Of a stretch of DNA of 14,965 nucleotides, positions 1 through 6,906 are shown one piece after another (positions within the stretch are counted from its first letter, which is position 1; each line of letters begins with the position of its first letter). Below the pieces are notes generated by a model, which was given only the letters and a program-made list of their open reading frames with translations, was not told the DNA's origin and searched no databases. The position numbers and the translations under genes are program-made. The stretch lies in contig JAIVFU010000139.1 of assembly GCA_020829485.1 (NCBI GenBank), forward strand, positions 1 through 14,965. Direction: 5' to 3'. The stretch comes from Nostoc sp. CHAB 5834 (GTDB taxonomy: Bacteria > Cyanobacteriota > Cyanobacteriia > Cyanobacteriales > Nostocaceae).

Positions 1-62
1 TAGTAATAGGAATGCCTAACGTGGCGACGGCGGTTGAGACGGGAAACTCCGAAGACGAATAA
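1..62 (+). CDS. tnpB: C-terminal tail of a TnpB-like transposon-encoded protein (5' partial)
   Basis: The frame beginning at base 3 is open to a TAA at 60-62 and reads VIGMPNVATAVETGNSEDE. A short acidic tail containing a TAVETGN-like stretch is, from memory, typical of the extreme C terminus of cyanobacterial TnpB (the RNA-guided nuclease carried by IS200/IS605 and IS607 elements). The call is strengthened by the hairpin that follows 25 bases after the stop, where these elements place their right end. The catalytic RuvC and zinc-finger parts would lie outside the window to the left, so activity cannot be judged. With only 19 residues visible, the family assignment rests mostly on context. 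Confidence 0.55.
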   Translation, partial: VIGMPNVATAVETGNSEDE

Positions 63-87
63 GACCGTCACTCATTCAATGATGTTG

Positions 88-125
88 GAAGCCCCAACAG
101 AGAGCGAAGCAGGTTGGGGTACTTC
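88..125 (+). mobile_element. Right-end hairpin of an IS200/IS605- or IS607-type element (possible 3' end of omega RNA)
   Basis: GAAG-CCCCAAC at 88-98 pairs with GTTGGGG at 113-119 and, after a two-base TA bulge, CTTC at 122-125. This gives an 11-bp stem with a 14-base loop, followed by AC. Hairpins of this form just downstream of tnpB mark the right end of cyanobacterial IS200/IS605-like elements, and in TnpB systems the same region supplies the 3' part of the guide RNA scaffold. The element boundary is probably near 127. The exact cleavage site cannot be fixed from one copy. Confidence 0.55.
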
Positions 126-156
126 ACTATAGCCCTACTAGCCCTTTCAAGATAAT

Positions 157-233
157 CGTTGACGGTTGACGGTTGACGGTTGACGGTTGACGGTTATCGG
201 TCATCGGTCATCAGTCATCAGTCAAGGGTCAGA
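157..233. repeat. Degenerate heptanucleotide tandem array (STRR-like)
   Basis: Eleven consecutive 7-bp units: CGTTGAC, then GGTTGAC four times, GGTTATC, GGTCATC twice, AGTCATC, AGTCAAG and GGTCAGA. The first five are nearly identical and the later ones drift stepwise, so the array grades from GGTTGAC to GGTCATC. Short tandemly repeated heptamers are a known feature of heterocystous cyanobacterial genomes. No reading frame is implied. The array sits about 30 bp beyond the presumed IS end. Confidence 0.85.
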
Positions 234-239
234 GCCTTT

Positions 240-292
240 TTTCTCTCCCCCTGCTTAAGAACACCATCCCCTGCGCCCCCTGCCTCCCTCAA
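240..292. repeat. Pyrimidine-rich CCCCCTG-type low-complexity tract
   Basis: The stretch is strongly biased to C and T on the plus strand and contains loose copies of a CCCCCTGC-like unit (near 246, 268 and 275). Such tracts often accompany heptamer arrays in Nostocales intergenic DNA. There is no coding potential, and the unit is too degenerate to define a register. Confidence 0.45.
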
Positions 293-312
293 CGGATAAA
301 TTTCCTTAACTG

Positions 313-419
313 AACCTATTAGACATCTGGTGAAAATGAATGTAGAGACGTTGCATTGCAACGTCAAGACAAGGGTTTCAGGTAAGGCATAATTAATTTC
401 TGGAGATGTCTATTGGGTT
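313..419. mobile_element. 107-bp MITE-like palindromic element
   Basis: AACCTATTAGACATCT at 313-328 and AGATGTCTATTGGGTT at 404-419 are inverted repeats matching at 14 of 16 positions. In the middle lies a perfect 9-bp palindrome, GACGTTGCA-T-TGCAACGTC, at 347-365. The whole 107 bp encodes nothing. Terminal inverted repeats, small size and an internal hairpin describe a non-autonomous miniature element; the central GACGTTGCA palindrome is a motif seen repeatedly between cyanobacterial genes. I see no clear target-site duplication outside the repeats, so the true ends could be a few bases different. Confidence 0.6.
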
Positions 420-515
420 ATAATATTTATTCTCCTATTCCTATGGGAAAGCAAGCTACACCCGCCTCGACCACAGGATAAGACAAGGCTAGGGTACAGA
501 ACTGACTTGCCTTTA

Positions 516-523
516 GCGATCGC
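516..523. repeat. HIP1 octamer GCGATCGC
   Basis: The highly iterated palindrome GCGATCGC is strongly over-represented in many cyanobacterial genomes and is a lineage hint. Further copies lie inside genes at 3475-3482 and 12947-12954. Confidence 0.85.
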
Positions 524-677
524 TTCCTCGAAAATTGCATTTTCTATCCCACTTTTAGGATCTTTTTAAGTAATATTACTTGTTTACAAATACTATAGAC
601 CTAACGTTTTCACTGAAAATTATTAATCTGCTATTGATGGGCTTTTTGAACTTTGTTTTAATTACTCTGATTTTTAT

Positions 678-695
678 GATAATGAGAATGATAAT
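678..695. promoter_or_regulatory. Fur-box-like site 1
   Basis: GATAAT-GAGAAT-GATAAT at 678-695 is three GATAAT-type hexamers in a row with one mismatch. This is the repeated-hexamer view of the ferric uptake regulator box. It also forms the left arm of a 17-bp inverted repeat (676-692) with 748-764. It lies about 450 bp from the nearest start codon, so its target is unclear. AT-rich sequence can produce such matches by chance. Confidence 0.35.
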
Positions 696-747
696 AGCTT
701 GTAATAAAAAAACGTAGATATAGACTATACAGCCTTTTAGCTATTAA

Positions 748-764
748 ATGATTCTTATTATCAT
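748..764. promoter_or_regulatory. Fur-box-like site 2 / inverted partner
   Basis: ATGATTCTTATTATCAT is the reverse complement of 676-692 at 15 of 17 positions. Read on the minus strand, 750-762 is GATAAT-AAGAAT-C, again Fur-box-like. Two such sites 55 bp apart in opposite orientation could be a paired operator or one large hairpin. No expressed gene is close enough to make the role certain. Confidence 0.3.
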
Positions 765-1143
765 AAGTAATACTTAAGTAAATTCACTAATTGATGAAAT
801 ATATAGTATCTTAACCATAGATATCACGTATACACAATACAATAATATGCAATTGGAAATGTGCCATTTGTACAGTTACTTGGTGTCCATTAATGAAGTA
901 AGTCTGGATACTGAATCATTTTCCTTCAGTACTTTTACTATATAGCTGCTACTTTTTAGAAGACAAGCTAAAAAGGCTTTTCAGGCATATTTACGTGGAA
1001 ATTCTCAGGTGGAAACCTCATAAACGCTGTATAAACTTACAAATGGCACTTACACGACTGTATCCAATACTGAGTTACTGACTAAGGCTAGAGCTACTGA
1101 CCGTTGACGAATAAGTTTTTGCAACATACCCTATTTTTTCCCT

Positions 1144-2547
1144 ATGATGATTCATGGTTTAGGTTTTCTCAGTTTGAGCGCATCTCTTGTACTTCCCTGG
1201 GCATTAACAGGTCTGGTTCAAGGACAGAGAATAACAGAGTCTTTAGTTAAAGATGTTCGTCAGTCATCCACTGATCAAAAAATGCCACTATCTAACCGCA
1301 AGCTGATCAGTGCTATTTCAACTGCGACAAAATATTATGTTAGTGGTAAAGGAAATGATAGAAATAGCGGACTCACTACCTCATCCGCTTTTAGGACAAT
1401 TCAAAGGGCGGCTGACCTGACCAAACCTGGGGACACCGTACTTATTATGAACGGCGAATACAAGAATGCACACCCAGAAGGAACGGTAATAGAGATTAAA
1501 CGCTCTGGAAGAGCAAATGCATGGATTACGTATAAAGCATATCCTGGACATCAACCGAAAATTCAGCACAATGGATGGCATGGAATTTGGATTTACAATG
1601 GAGCATCATATATTGAGCTGAACGGGCTGGAAGTTCAAGGGAACAATGGCAAGATGAAGCGTGAGTATGCGCTGGGTCAGAAGTATAACGAATCAAACCC
1701 TCTGACGAATGGAAACTGCATCAGCATAGATGGAACAAAAAAAGGTCGCTCCCACCATATACGTATTCTCAACAACAAGGTACATGATTGTGGAGGCGGA
1801 GGCATTTCAGCCATTGAATCAGACTATATAACAGTGGATAATAACGAGGTGTTCAATAATGCCTGGTACTCCGTTCACGGCTGTAGTGGCATTTCGCTAC
1901 TCAATAATTGGAATTCTGACAACAACCAAAACTATAAGATGTTTATTACCAGAAACAAGGTCTACAACAATCGAATGTTTGTTCCCTGGCTTAATACTGG
2001 CAAGATCCAAGACGGTAATGGCATTATTGTTGATCGTGGAATGAATAAGCAAAAGGGATCAAAATTGAGTGCGTATCGAGGACGTACTTTAATTGCCAGC
2101 AACATTTCATATAAAAATGGTGGTGGCGGCATTCATACATTCCAAAGTGAGAATATCGATATTGTCCATAACACTAGTTATCTGAATAACCAGAGTCCGG
2201 AAATTTCATACGGGCAAATCTCGATTAATGCTTCAAATAATGTCAACGTTCTCAATAATATCCTTTATTCTCAGCGTGGGAAACCAATAAACGTAAGATA
2301 TGGTGGTAGCAACGTTAGGTTTGACTACAACCTCAACGCCAATAGTTCCTTGATAAAAGCTTCCGGGTCTAGTGATATGATTACAGATCCACAGTTTATG
2401 AATGCCTCGGCTGGTGATTTTAGGCTGAAGTCGACGAGTCCGGCAATCAATAGTGGTATGAAGTTCAATAGTGTGACAACCGATTTTCTAGGCGGGCCTC
2501 GTGTGAAGGGTTCACGAGCCGATAGAGGGGCACACGAAATGTGGTAG
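1144..2547 (+). CDS. Exported right-handed parallel beta-helix protein, putative polysaccharide-active enzyme
   Basis: The 467-residue product begins with a hydrophobic signal-like segment (about 4-27, ending VQGQ), so it is probably secreted or periplasmic. Residues 63-110 (YYVSGKGNDRNSG, then FRTIQRAADLTKPGDTVLI) match the N-terminal cap typical of DUF1565/pectate-lyase-like beta-helix proteins. Residues about 150-395 contain repeated N-N-x-hydrophobic rungs (ILNNKVHDC, VDNNEVFNN, ITRNKVYNN, IVHNTSYLNN, VLNNILYS). The tail, with DPQF, FRLKSTSPAINSG and RGAHE, is the usual closing motif of this group. The fold is shared by lyases, epimerases and hydrolases of acidic or neutral glycans; substrate and catalytic residues cannot be assigned. 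Tandem ATG codons at 1144 and 1147 are the only plausible starts, since an in-frame stop lies just upstream; no Shine-Dalgarno is visible. It faces the polysaccharide locus convergently, which suggests, without proving, a role in trimming that polymer. Confidence 0.8.
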   Translation: MMIHGLGFLSLSASLVLPWALTGLVQGQRITESLVKDVRQSSTDQKMPLSNRKLISAISTATKYYVSGKGNDRNSGLTTSSAFRTIQRAADLTKPGDTVLIMNGEYKNAHPEGTVIEIKRSGRANAWITYKAYPGHQPKIQHNGWHGIWIYNGASYIELNGLEVQGNNGKMKREYALGQKYNESNPLTNGNCISIDGTKKGRSHHIRILNNKVHDCGGGGISAIESDYITVDNNEVFNNAWYSVHGCSGISLLNNWNSDNNQNYKMFITRNKVYNNRMFVPWLNTGKIQDGNGIIVDRGMNKQKGSKLSAYRGRTLIASNISYKNGGGGIHTFQSENIDIVHNTSYLNNQSPEISYGQISINASNNVNVLNNILYSQRGKPINVRYGGSNVRFDYNLNANSSLIKASGSSDMITDPQFMNASAGDFRLKSTSPAINSGMKFNSVTTDFLGGPRVKGSRADRGAHEMW

Positions 2548-2646
2548 TAGTTAAGAGGATGTTTTAAAAGTCTTATTGTAGGTATCAAAACGTTCTAAAT
2601 CCTCCTAAATCCAGACCACTTGCTCATGGGGGAAACTACCTTATCT

Positions 2647-2679
2647 GCGAGAGGCTTCCGCTAACTAGGAGCCTCTCGC
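2647..2679. repeat. Hairpin 1: GCGAGAGGC stem
   Basis: GCGAGAGGC at 2647-2655 pairs perfectly with GCCTCTCGC at 2671-2679; three further pairs (TCC/GGA) form across a one-base bulge, leaving a loop of about eight bases. Very stable and GC-rich in an AT-rich setting. It could terminate or stabilise the beta-helix transcript, but no T-run follows directly. Confidence 0.65.
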
Positions 2680-2715
2680 TTTGGGAGAGGCTAAGAGCGA
2701 TGGGGTCTCCCAAAG
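2679..2715. repeat. Hairpin 2: CTTTGGGAGA stem
   Basis: CTTTGGGAGA at 2679-2688 is the exact reverse complement of TCTCCCAAAG at 2706-2715, with a 17-base loop. It shares its first base with the end of hairpin 1, so the two form a tandem stem pair inside the MITE-like element. Confidence 0.65.
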
Positions 2716-2919
2716 TGAAGCAACTAGCATGGCTTAGGGGAGATCAATAAGTGTCTAAAATCACAGCCAAATACTTTTCAAACATCCTTTATCAGTATGA
2801 AATTGGGTTGTATGGCAAAATTCTGATTTATCCAGCGTTTTTGTCTACAACCCGTTTTTTTAACCTACATTCCCCATCTCAAGGTGTCACATGAATTAAG
2901 ATGTATTGGAGTAGTTCCT

Positions 2920-2943
2920 AACCTTTGAAGGTTTTATTTTTTT
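2920..2943 (+). terminator. Candidate Rho-independent terminator reading rightward
   Basis: AACCTTTGAAGGTT at 2920-2933 is a perfect 14-bp palindrome followed immediately on the plus strand by TTATTTTTTT. It would stop plus-strand transcripts coming from the beta-helix gene before they enter the convergent kinase gene, whose last codons overlap the T-run. The stem is short (5-6 bp), so strength is uncertain. Confidence 0.45.
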
Positions 2944-5162
2944 GCAAGTCCCTGAAACTCTTTTGCCAACTTTGTTGGTTTAAAATATTCATGGTCGTGA
3001 TATAAATAACTACTAGATTCATTTTTATCAATGATTCCATTCACGACTAAGCCTAGTACGTTGTAATTGGATCTTTCTAACATCTCTTGAGCAGCGTTAG
3101 CACTGTTAGAATCAATTACCCCAGGTCGAGCTACTAACAAAATCCCGTCAGTCATTTGGCTTAAAGTCAAAGCATCGGCTGCCAAAAGGAGGGGAGGAGC
3201 ATCAATAATTACAAAATCATAGTTATGTTGAGATGAGAAATTTTCAATTAATGATGCCATCCGTTTCGAGTCAAGCAAAGCAAGTGGGTTGGGAGGTCTA
3301 ACCCCAGCAGTTAAGACATCAAGATTATCCATTACCTTAGATACAGTAACGTCAAATTCAGCCTGACCTACAAGAACCTCACTCAAACCAACTGCATTCG
3401 TTAGCTGCCAAAGATGATGCTGAGAAGGAACTCGCATATCTGCATCAATTAGTAAAACTTTACGCCCTAGTTGAGCGATCGCTGCTGCCAAATTAGCTGA
3501 AACTGTAGACTTGCCTTCTTTAGGAACTGCGCTAGTTACCACGATAGTTTTGAGCACTTTATCTGAACTCAGGAATTTCAGATTGGCTTGAATCATTCGG
3601 TACATTTCGCTAGTTAAAGAGTAAGGCGTATCTCTAACAGCAATTTTTTGAGTTATTGATTCTACATTTGAATAACGAGAGCGAACCTTTTTAACAGACA
3701 AAGGAATAATTCCTAGCAATGTATATCTAAATACATCTCTGACTTCCTTAAGTGTTTTCAAAGATCTATCTCTCATGCTTAGGAAGAGAATAGTTGTAGT
3801 GGCCAAAAATAACCCAAACATCACTCCTAGCAATAAAATGATAATTTTTTTGCCTCCTACTGGATCTTTGGGCACTAAAGCCTGAGCAATAATCCGCGAA
3901 CTGGCTGTATTTGTATTCTCAATTAACTGTAATTCTTGAACCTTTTTCAAAAGAGTTTGATATGTCGATTCTGCAACTTCAACTTTCCGTTCTAACTCCC
4001 GCTGATTTTGTGCTAACTGGGGTATGATTTTCACTCGCTGCTCGTAGGTAGAGCGGGAATTAGATAGAGAGGAAAGTCTTTTAGCTAAACCAAAGCGCTG
4101 TATTTCTGATTGTAGAAAATTTTGGATCAGGTTTTGTCTAAGTTGTCCAATCTGCAATAGGCTCTGCGGAATTTGTGTTTGATTACCAACAGTCTGACCA
4201 ATCTGCTGTTGCAGGAGGGATTTTAAGCTAGCTTTCTTTGCTTCTAAGTTAATAATTACGGGGTTGTCATCTAGGAAACGGCTACGCTCAATCGCTAGCT
4301 GTCGGTCGGTATCTTGAAGTTGTGTAAGAACTCCCTGCACTGCTGGCGACTGACTGAGGGCACTCACAGCCATCGCCTCCTGAGAATTTAGCTCTACTTT
4401 CTGGCGCAGTTCATTGCTTTGGGCATTTACCTCATCCAGTTGAGCCCTAACAGTATTCATCTCATTGTCGAGATTTCCAAGAGTTTCAACCGCTGACCTT
4501 GTTTCCTCTGATAGATTTGCTATCTGATGCTTCTGTTTAAATATACGTAGCGCTACTTCTGCATTATTAACAGCCTCTTGAGTTTTAGGAAGCTGCTTGG
4601 CCATAAATTGACGAGTTGCTGCTGCCTCAGAGCGATTTGTCAAAATATCATTTTCTAAATAAAGACTCATGATTGTGTTGACCACTGCCGCTGATTGTTC
4701 AGGGTCACGGCTGGTATAGCTAATTCGCAATACATCTGTGCCGTTAACAATTTTCAGTTTGAGAGAATTTCGTAGTTGCTCTACTTCCAGAGGTTTACCT
4801 TCTTCGTCTTGAAGCTGTAGTTTGTCTATTGTTCGCTGCAATAGATTAGGTGAGGAAATAACTTCTATTTGAGTGTTTATAGGATTTTGAGTTGCTAGCA
4901 GGGATTTTAAATCTCCTGGATCTCCTCCTTCAGCGTTAGTAGGAAAAAGATTGGAGCCTACTACTTTAAAAGAAGGAATTCTAAATAACAGTTTTCCTTC
5001 GGCTTCATAAGATGGCTTCATAAATTGTGTAGCTATAGCACTTAGCATAACTGTAGCTACAAATATCGCAGTACCAGGTAGCCACCATCGTTTTAATATC
5101 AATAAGTAACGACTAAGGTCTAAATCAATAGATTCCCTAGATTCAATAGATTTTTCTGACAT
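2934..5162 (-). CDS. wzc: Wzc-like polysaccharide co-polymerase with bacterial tyrosine-kinase domain
   Basis: The 742-residue inner-membrane protein controls chain length and export of a Wzy-made polymer and autophosphorylates on tyrosine. It has a short cytoplasmic N terminus, a transmembrane helix at about 28-48, and a Wzz-type periplasmic part with long coiled coil (about 190-415). A Pro/Gly segment PKDPVGGKK (431-439) leads into a second helix (439-463), and a cytoplasmic BY-kinase domain follows. Kinase motifs are Walker A SAVPKEGKS (544-552, K551), Walker A' LLIDAD (570-575) and Walker B VIIDAPP (651-657). The oligomerisation EXXRXXR site reads EMYRMIQ (519-525), lacking the last arginine. 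The C-terminal tail has only Tyr719, Tyr721 and Tyr726 as phosphoacceptors. It appears to be the last gene of the minus-strand polysaccharide set, 520 bp after the polymerase. The fused kinase resembles proteobacterial and cyanobacterial forms rather than split Gram-positive pairs. Confidence 0.92.
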   Translation of the reverse strand: MSEKSIESRESIDLDLSRYLLILKRWWLPGTAIFVATVMLSAIATQFMKPSYEAEGKLLFRIPSFKVVGSNLFPTNAEGGDPGDLKSLLATQNPINTQIEVISSPNLLQRTIDKLQLQDEEGKPLEVEQLRNSLKLKIVNGTDVLRISYTSRDPEQSAAVVNTIMSLYLENDILTNRSEAAATRQFMAKQLPKTQEAVNNAEVALRIFKQKHQIANLSEETRSAVETLGNLDNEMNTVRAQLDEVNAQSNELRQKVELNSQEAMAVSALSQSPAVQGVLTQLQDTDRQLAIERSRFLDDNPVIINLEAKKASLKSLLQQQIGQTVGNQTQIPQSLLQIGQLRQNLIQNFLQSEIQRFGLAKRLSSLSNSRSTYEQRVKIIPQLAQNQRELERKVEVAESTYQTLLKKVQELQLIENTNTASSRIIAQALVPKDPVGGKKIIILLLGVMFGLFLATTTILFLSMRDRSLKTLKEVRDVFRYTLLGIIPLSVKKVRSRYSNVESITQKIAVRDTPYSLTSEMYRMIQANLKFLSSDKVLKTIVVTSAVPKEGKSTVSANLAAAIAQLGRKVLLIDADMRVPSQHHLWQLTNAVGLSEVLVGQAEFDVTVSKVMDNLDVLTAGVRPPNPLALLDSKRMASLIENFSSQHNYDFVIIDAPPLLLAADALTLSQMTDGILLVARPGVIDSNSANAAQEMLERSNYNVLGLVVNGIIDKNESSSYLYHDHEYFKPTKLAKEFQGLAKK

Positions 5163-5682
5163 AAATCTTCAAGAGTACAGGTTTTAAGCAAGAAACTAAA
5201 ATTTGACTTAGAGAATGCACAAACAACTGCAATTTACAAGACTGATCTATTTGACAATATGAGAATAGTATAGACTATCTAAGTTACAAATTTAGTTTCC
5301 ATCCAAAATTTGAAGTAACTACTAGCTTTGCCAAATTTTATCATAAGCTTCTAACAGTTTCGGAGCTTGATATTGCCACTCAAGTATCTTTTCCATTCTC
5401 CTTCGCCCCTCGGCTCCTATCTCAGAAGATAATCAATTCTCTCTGGTTTAGCCATAACAGTTTCTCATAACCGGAAATACCACTCTGCTGACTAAGCTAG
5501 AACTTAATGTGATAATCTTGAGACTATTAGCTCAATACATTAGCTGCAATTTTTGAATAATTGGTCTATCTTTGATTAAAATATCAGCGAAAGAATCGCA
5601 AGTTAAGGTTTGATTTATTTTACTAGATTCAAAACGCTCCCTAGTTTTATGCTGAGATCAAGTCAGCCTATTGATTTTATTT
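5163..5682. other. Intergenic region with a gene remnant
   Basis: This 520-bp gap in an otherwise compact minus-strand gene set contains the tail of a glycosyltransferase (5322-5463). It probably also contains the kinase promoter (5163-5321), for which I see no convincing -35/-10 pair. Positions 5464-5682 hold nothing I can assign. The gap size fits deletion and decay of a gene once present here. Confidence 0.5.
5322..5463 (-). pseudogene. C-terminal remnant of a GT4-like glycosyltransferase, frameshifted
   Basis: On the minus strand a frame ending at TAG (5322-5324) reads SSEIGAEGRRRMEKIL, then EWQYQAPKLLEAYDKIWQS. This is the pattern of the last ~35 residues of family 4 glycosyltransferases, where an (E)xGxxGRxRxE stretch is followed by an aromatic-rich helix and a KLLxxYxxxW ending. 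That frame is closed upstream by a TGA at 5433-5435, but another frame reads MAKPERIDYLLR just before it, which fits the preceding segment with a one- or two-base frameshift. Nothing recognisable of the nucleotide-sugar binding region remains. It lies between the polymerase and the kinase and has the same orientation, so a second extending glycosyltransferase was probably lost here. The family call comes from sequence pattern only. Confidence 0.5.
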
Positions 5683-6906
5683 TTACAGATTTGCACGTGT
5701 AGAAAGTTTGCTTGATAATACCGTTGATACATAAAGTATCCATTCCAAACTATTTTGCTCTAATAATGTAGTTTCAGTTAGATTTGAAAGAATAATATAG
5801 GTAAAATAAACTAAAAGCCATAAATTTTCAGATGTTTGATTCCATCGGATTAAATATATCGCTCTTAATAGATTAATAACGAAGCCAATTACAAAAACCA
5901 AAATTCCTAGTAGACCTAACGCTAGCCAAAGATCCAAAAAACCATTGTGAGCATTAGGAGCATCCCATTGTACGGTTTGTATAACAATAGAAGACTCACT
6001 ACTATTCTCCCAGAATGCTCCATAGCCATATCCTAGCCACGGTCTTTTCGCAACCATTTGCAACACAGCAGGCCATAATTCTGCACGTCCAGTGAGTGTT
6101 GTGTCCTTACCTACTGAACCTAGAATTGTATCAGCTTCAGAGATAACAAAAGTATAAAAAGCTATACCAAATGTTGATATAAACGTCACAGCAGGTATCA
6201 TTACTTTATACTTTAAATGTAAAATTCGATAATATATAAGAAAAGCAACTGTAATAATAAAAAAATTACCTAAAGATGTTGTTGATTTTGATAGTAATAC
6301 AAGTACTCCAGAAGTAACATAACCAAGCCATAAAACCCAACGATTTTCTCGATTAGTCATGGCAAGGAAAAAAAATATTGCTCCACTAAGTACAAATCTT
6401 TTGCCAAGAAGATTCTTTTGTGGATATATTCCTCGCCAAGCTGTTGGATCTCCAGCAGTTCCCATCCCGTACTGTGGAATTAGTACAACAAATAAGATAC
6501 ACATAAAGGCTGAGATACCAAGCATGTATGCACATAACTTCAGTTGTTCTTTTAAGGTGTAGCGTGAAGCGAAATAAAGCCCAAAGAGCATTGTTCCTGA
6601 CAGACCTACAACACGACGTATAGTAATATCTGAATTTAAAGACCAAAAACTAGAAATTGCACAAACTCCGAGCAATACCCAAATAAGTTTATCTTTGTTA
6701 AAGACGTAAGCAACCTTCTTCCAACGTAAACCAATTAAGGAAAGGCTAACTATATATGTAAGAGTGAAAAGCAATCGAGCTATCAGTCTATCACCTTCTT
6801 TAATAGTAAAGCCATTGGTCATCAACGGATCTAGTGGAGTTCCTGAATAGATCATCAAAGAAGCGATTGTAAATAATTCTTCAGCAAAAAGTAGAAGTTT
6901 TCTCAT
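5683..6906 (-). CDS. O-antigen ligase/polymerase family membrane protein (Wzy/ExoQ-like)
   Basis: The 407-residue protein is almost entirely membrane helices (about ten to eleven hydrophobic segments). It carries the family hallmarks RGIYPQKNLLGK (159-170), LTGRAELW (271-278), PWLGYGYGAFW (289-299) and the conserved NAHNGFLDLWLALGLLG (318-334) near the end of the large periplasmic loop. Proteins of this kind join lipid-linked repeat units in the periplasm (Wzy/ExoQ) or transfer a chain to an acceptor (WaaL). In a locus with a flippase and a co-polymerase, the polymerase role is more likely. The length is normal and no frame damage is seen. No Shine-Dalgarno precedes the chosen ATG at 6906; an A-run lies there instead. 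Confidence 0.85.
   Translation of the reverse strand: MRKLLLFAEELFTIASLMIYSGTPLDPLMTNGFTIKEGDRLIARLLFTLTYIVSLSLIGLRWKKVAYVFNKDKLIWVLLGVCAISSFWSLNSDITIRRVVGLSGTMLFGLYFASRYTLKEQLKLCAYMLGISAFMCILFVVLIPQYGMGTAGDPTAWRGIYPQKNLLGKRFVLSGAIFFFLAMTNRENRWVLWLGYVTSGVLVLLSKSTTSLGNFFIITVAFLIYYRILHLKYKVMIPAVTFISTFGIAFYTFVISEADTILGSVGKDTTLTGRAELWPAVLQMVAKRPWLGYGYGAFWENSSESSIVIQTVQWDAPNAHNGFLDLWLALGLLGILVFVIGFVINLLRAIYLIRWNQTSENLWLLVYFTYIILSNLTETTLLEQNSLEWILYVSTVLSSKLSTRANL

Larger units (their letters stand above)
420..1143. other. Gene-free, AT-rich leader region of the beta-helix gene
   Basis: No credible reading frame is seen on either strand. The contents are a TATAAT at 419-424, the perfect 14-bp palindrome AAGTAATATTACTT at 568-581, Fur-box-like sites around 678-695 and 750-762, and a small hairpin TACTGAA/TTCAGTA at 909-915/925-931. 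There is also a 12-bp inverted pair at 861-872/1038-1049. The region probably carries the promoter of the downstream beta-helix gene, but no -35/-10 pair stands out near its start. Confidence 0.5.
2556..2788. mobile_element. 233-bp MITE-like element with 16-bp terminal inverted repeats
   Basis: AGGATGTTTTAAAAGT at 2556-2571 and ACTTTTCAAACATCCT at 2773-2788 are inverted repeats with 15 of 16 positions matching. The interior has no reading frame but carries two tight hairpins (2647-2679 and 2679-2715). This is the architecture of a non-autonomous miniature inverted-repeat element, or a solo remnant of an IS whose transposase was lost. Its left end abuts the beta-helix gene, so transcripts of that gene would run into it. 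Target-site duplication is ambiguous. Confidence 0.6.
2548..2933. other. Intergenic region between convergent genes
   Basis: No gene is seen. Almost all of it is a MITE-like element (2556-2788) beginning nine bases after the beta-helix stop codon. Two strong hairpins lie inside that element, and a terminator-like hairpin sits at the far end (2920-2943). The 2789-2919 stretch is plain AT-rich sequence. Confidence 0.6.

Noticed and set aside
157..233. Heptamer array considered as a CRISPR array
   Set aside because: Units are 7 bp and contiguous with no spacers.
960..1030. Possible c-di-GMP riboswitch-like segment (GGTGGAAACC in the leader)
   Set aside because: Only a short stem resembles the aptamer; the other conserved parts of the GEMM fold are missing.
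5518..5640. 40-codon minus-strand open stretch containing DSFADILIKDRPIIQKL
   Set aside because: Looks mildly protein-like but is short, lacks a start, and does not join in frame to the glycosyltransferase remnant.
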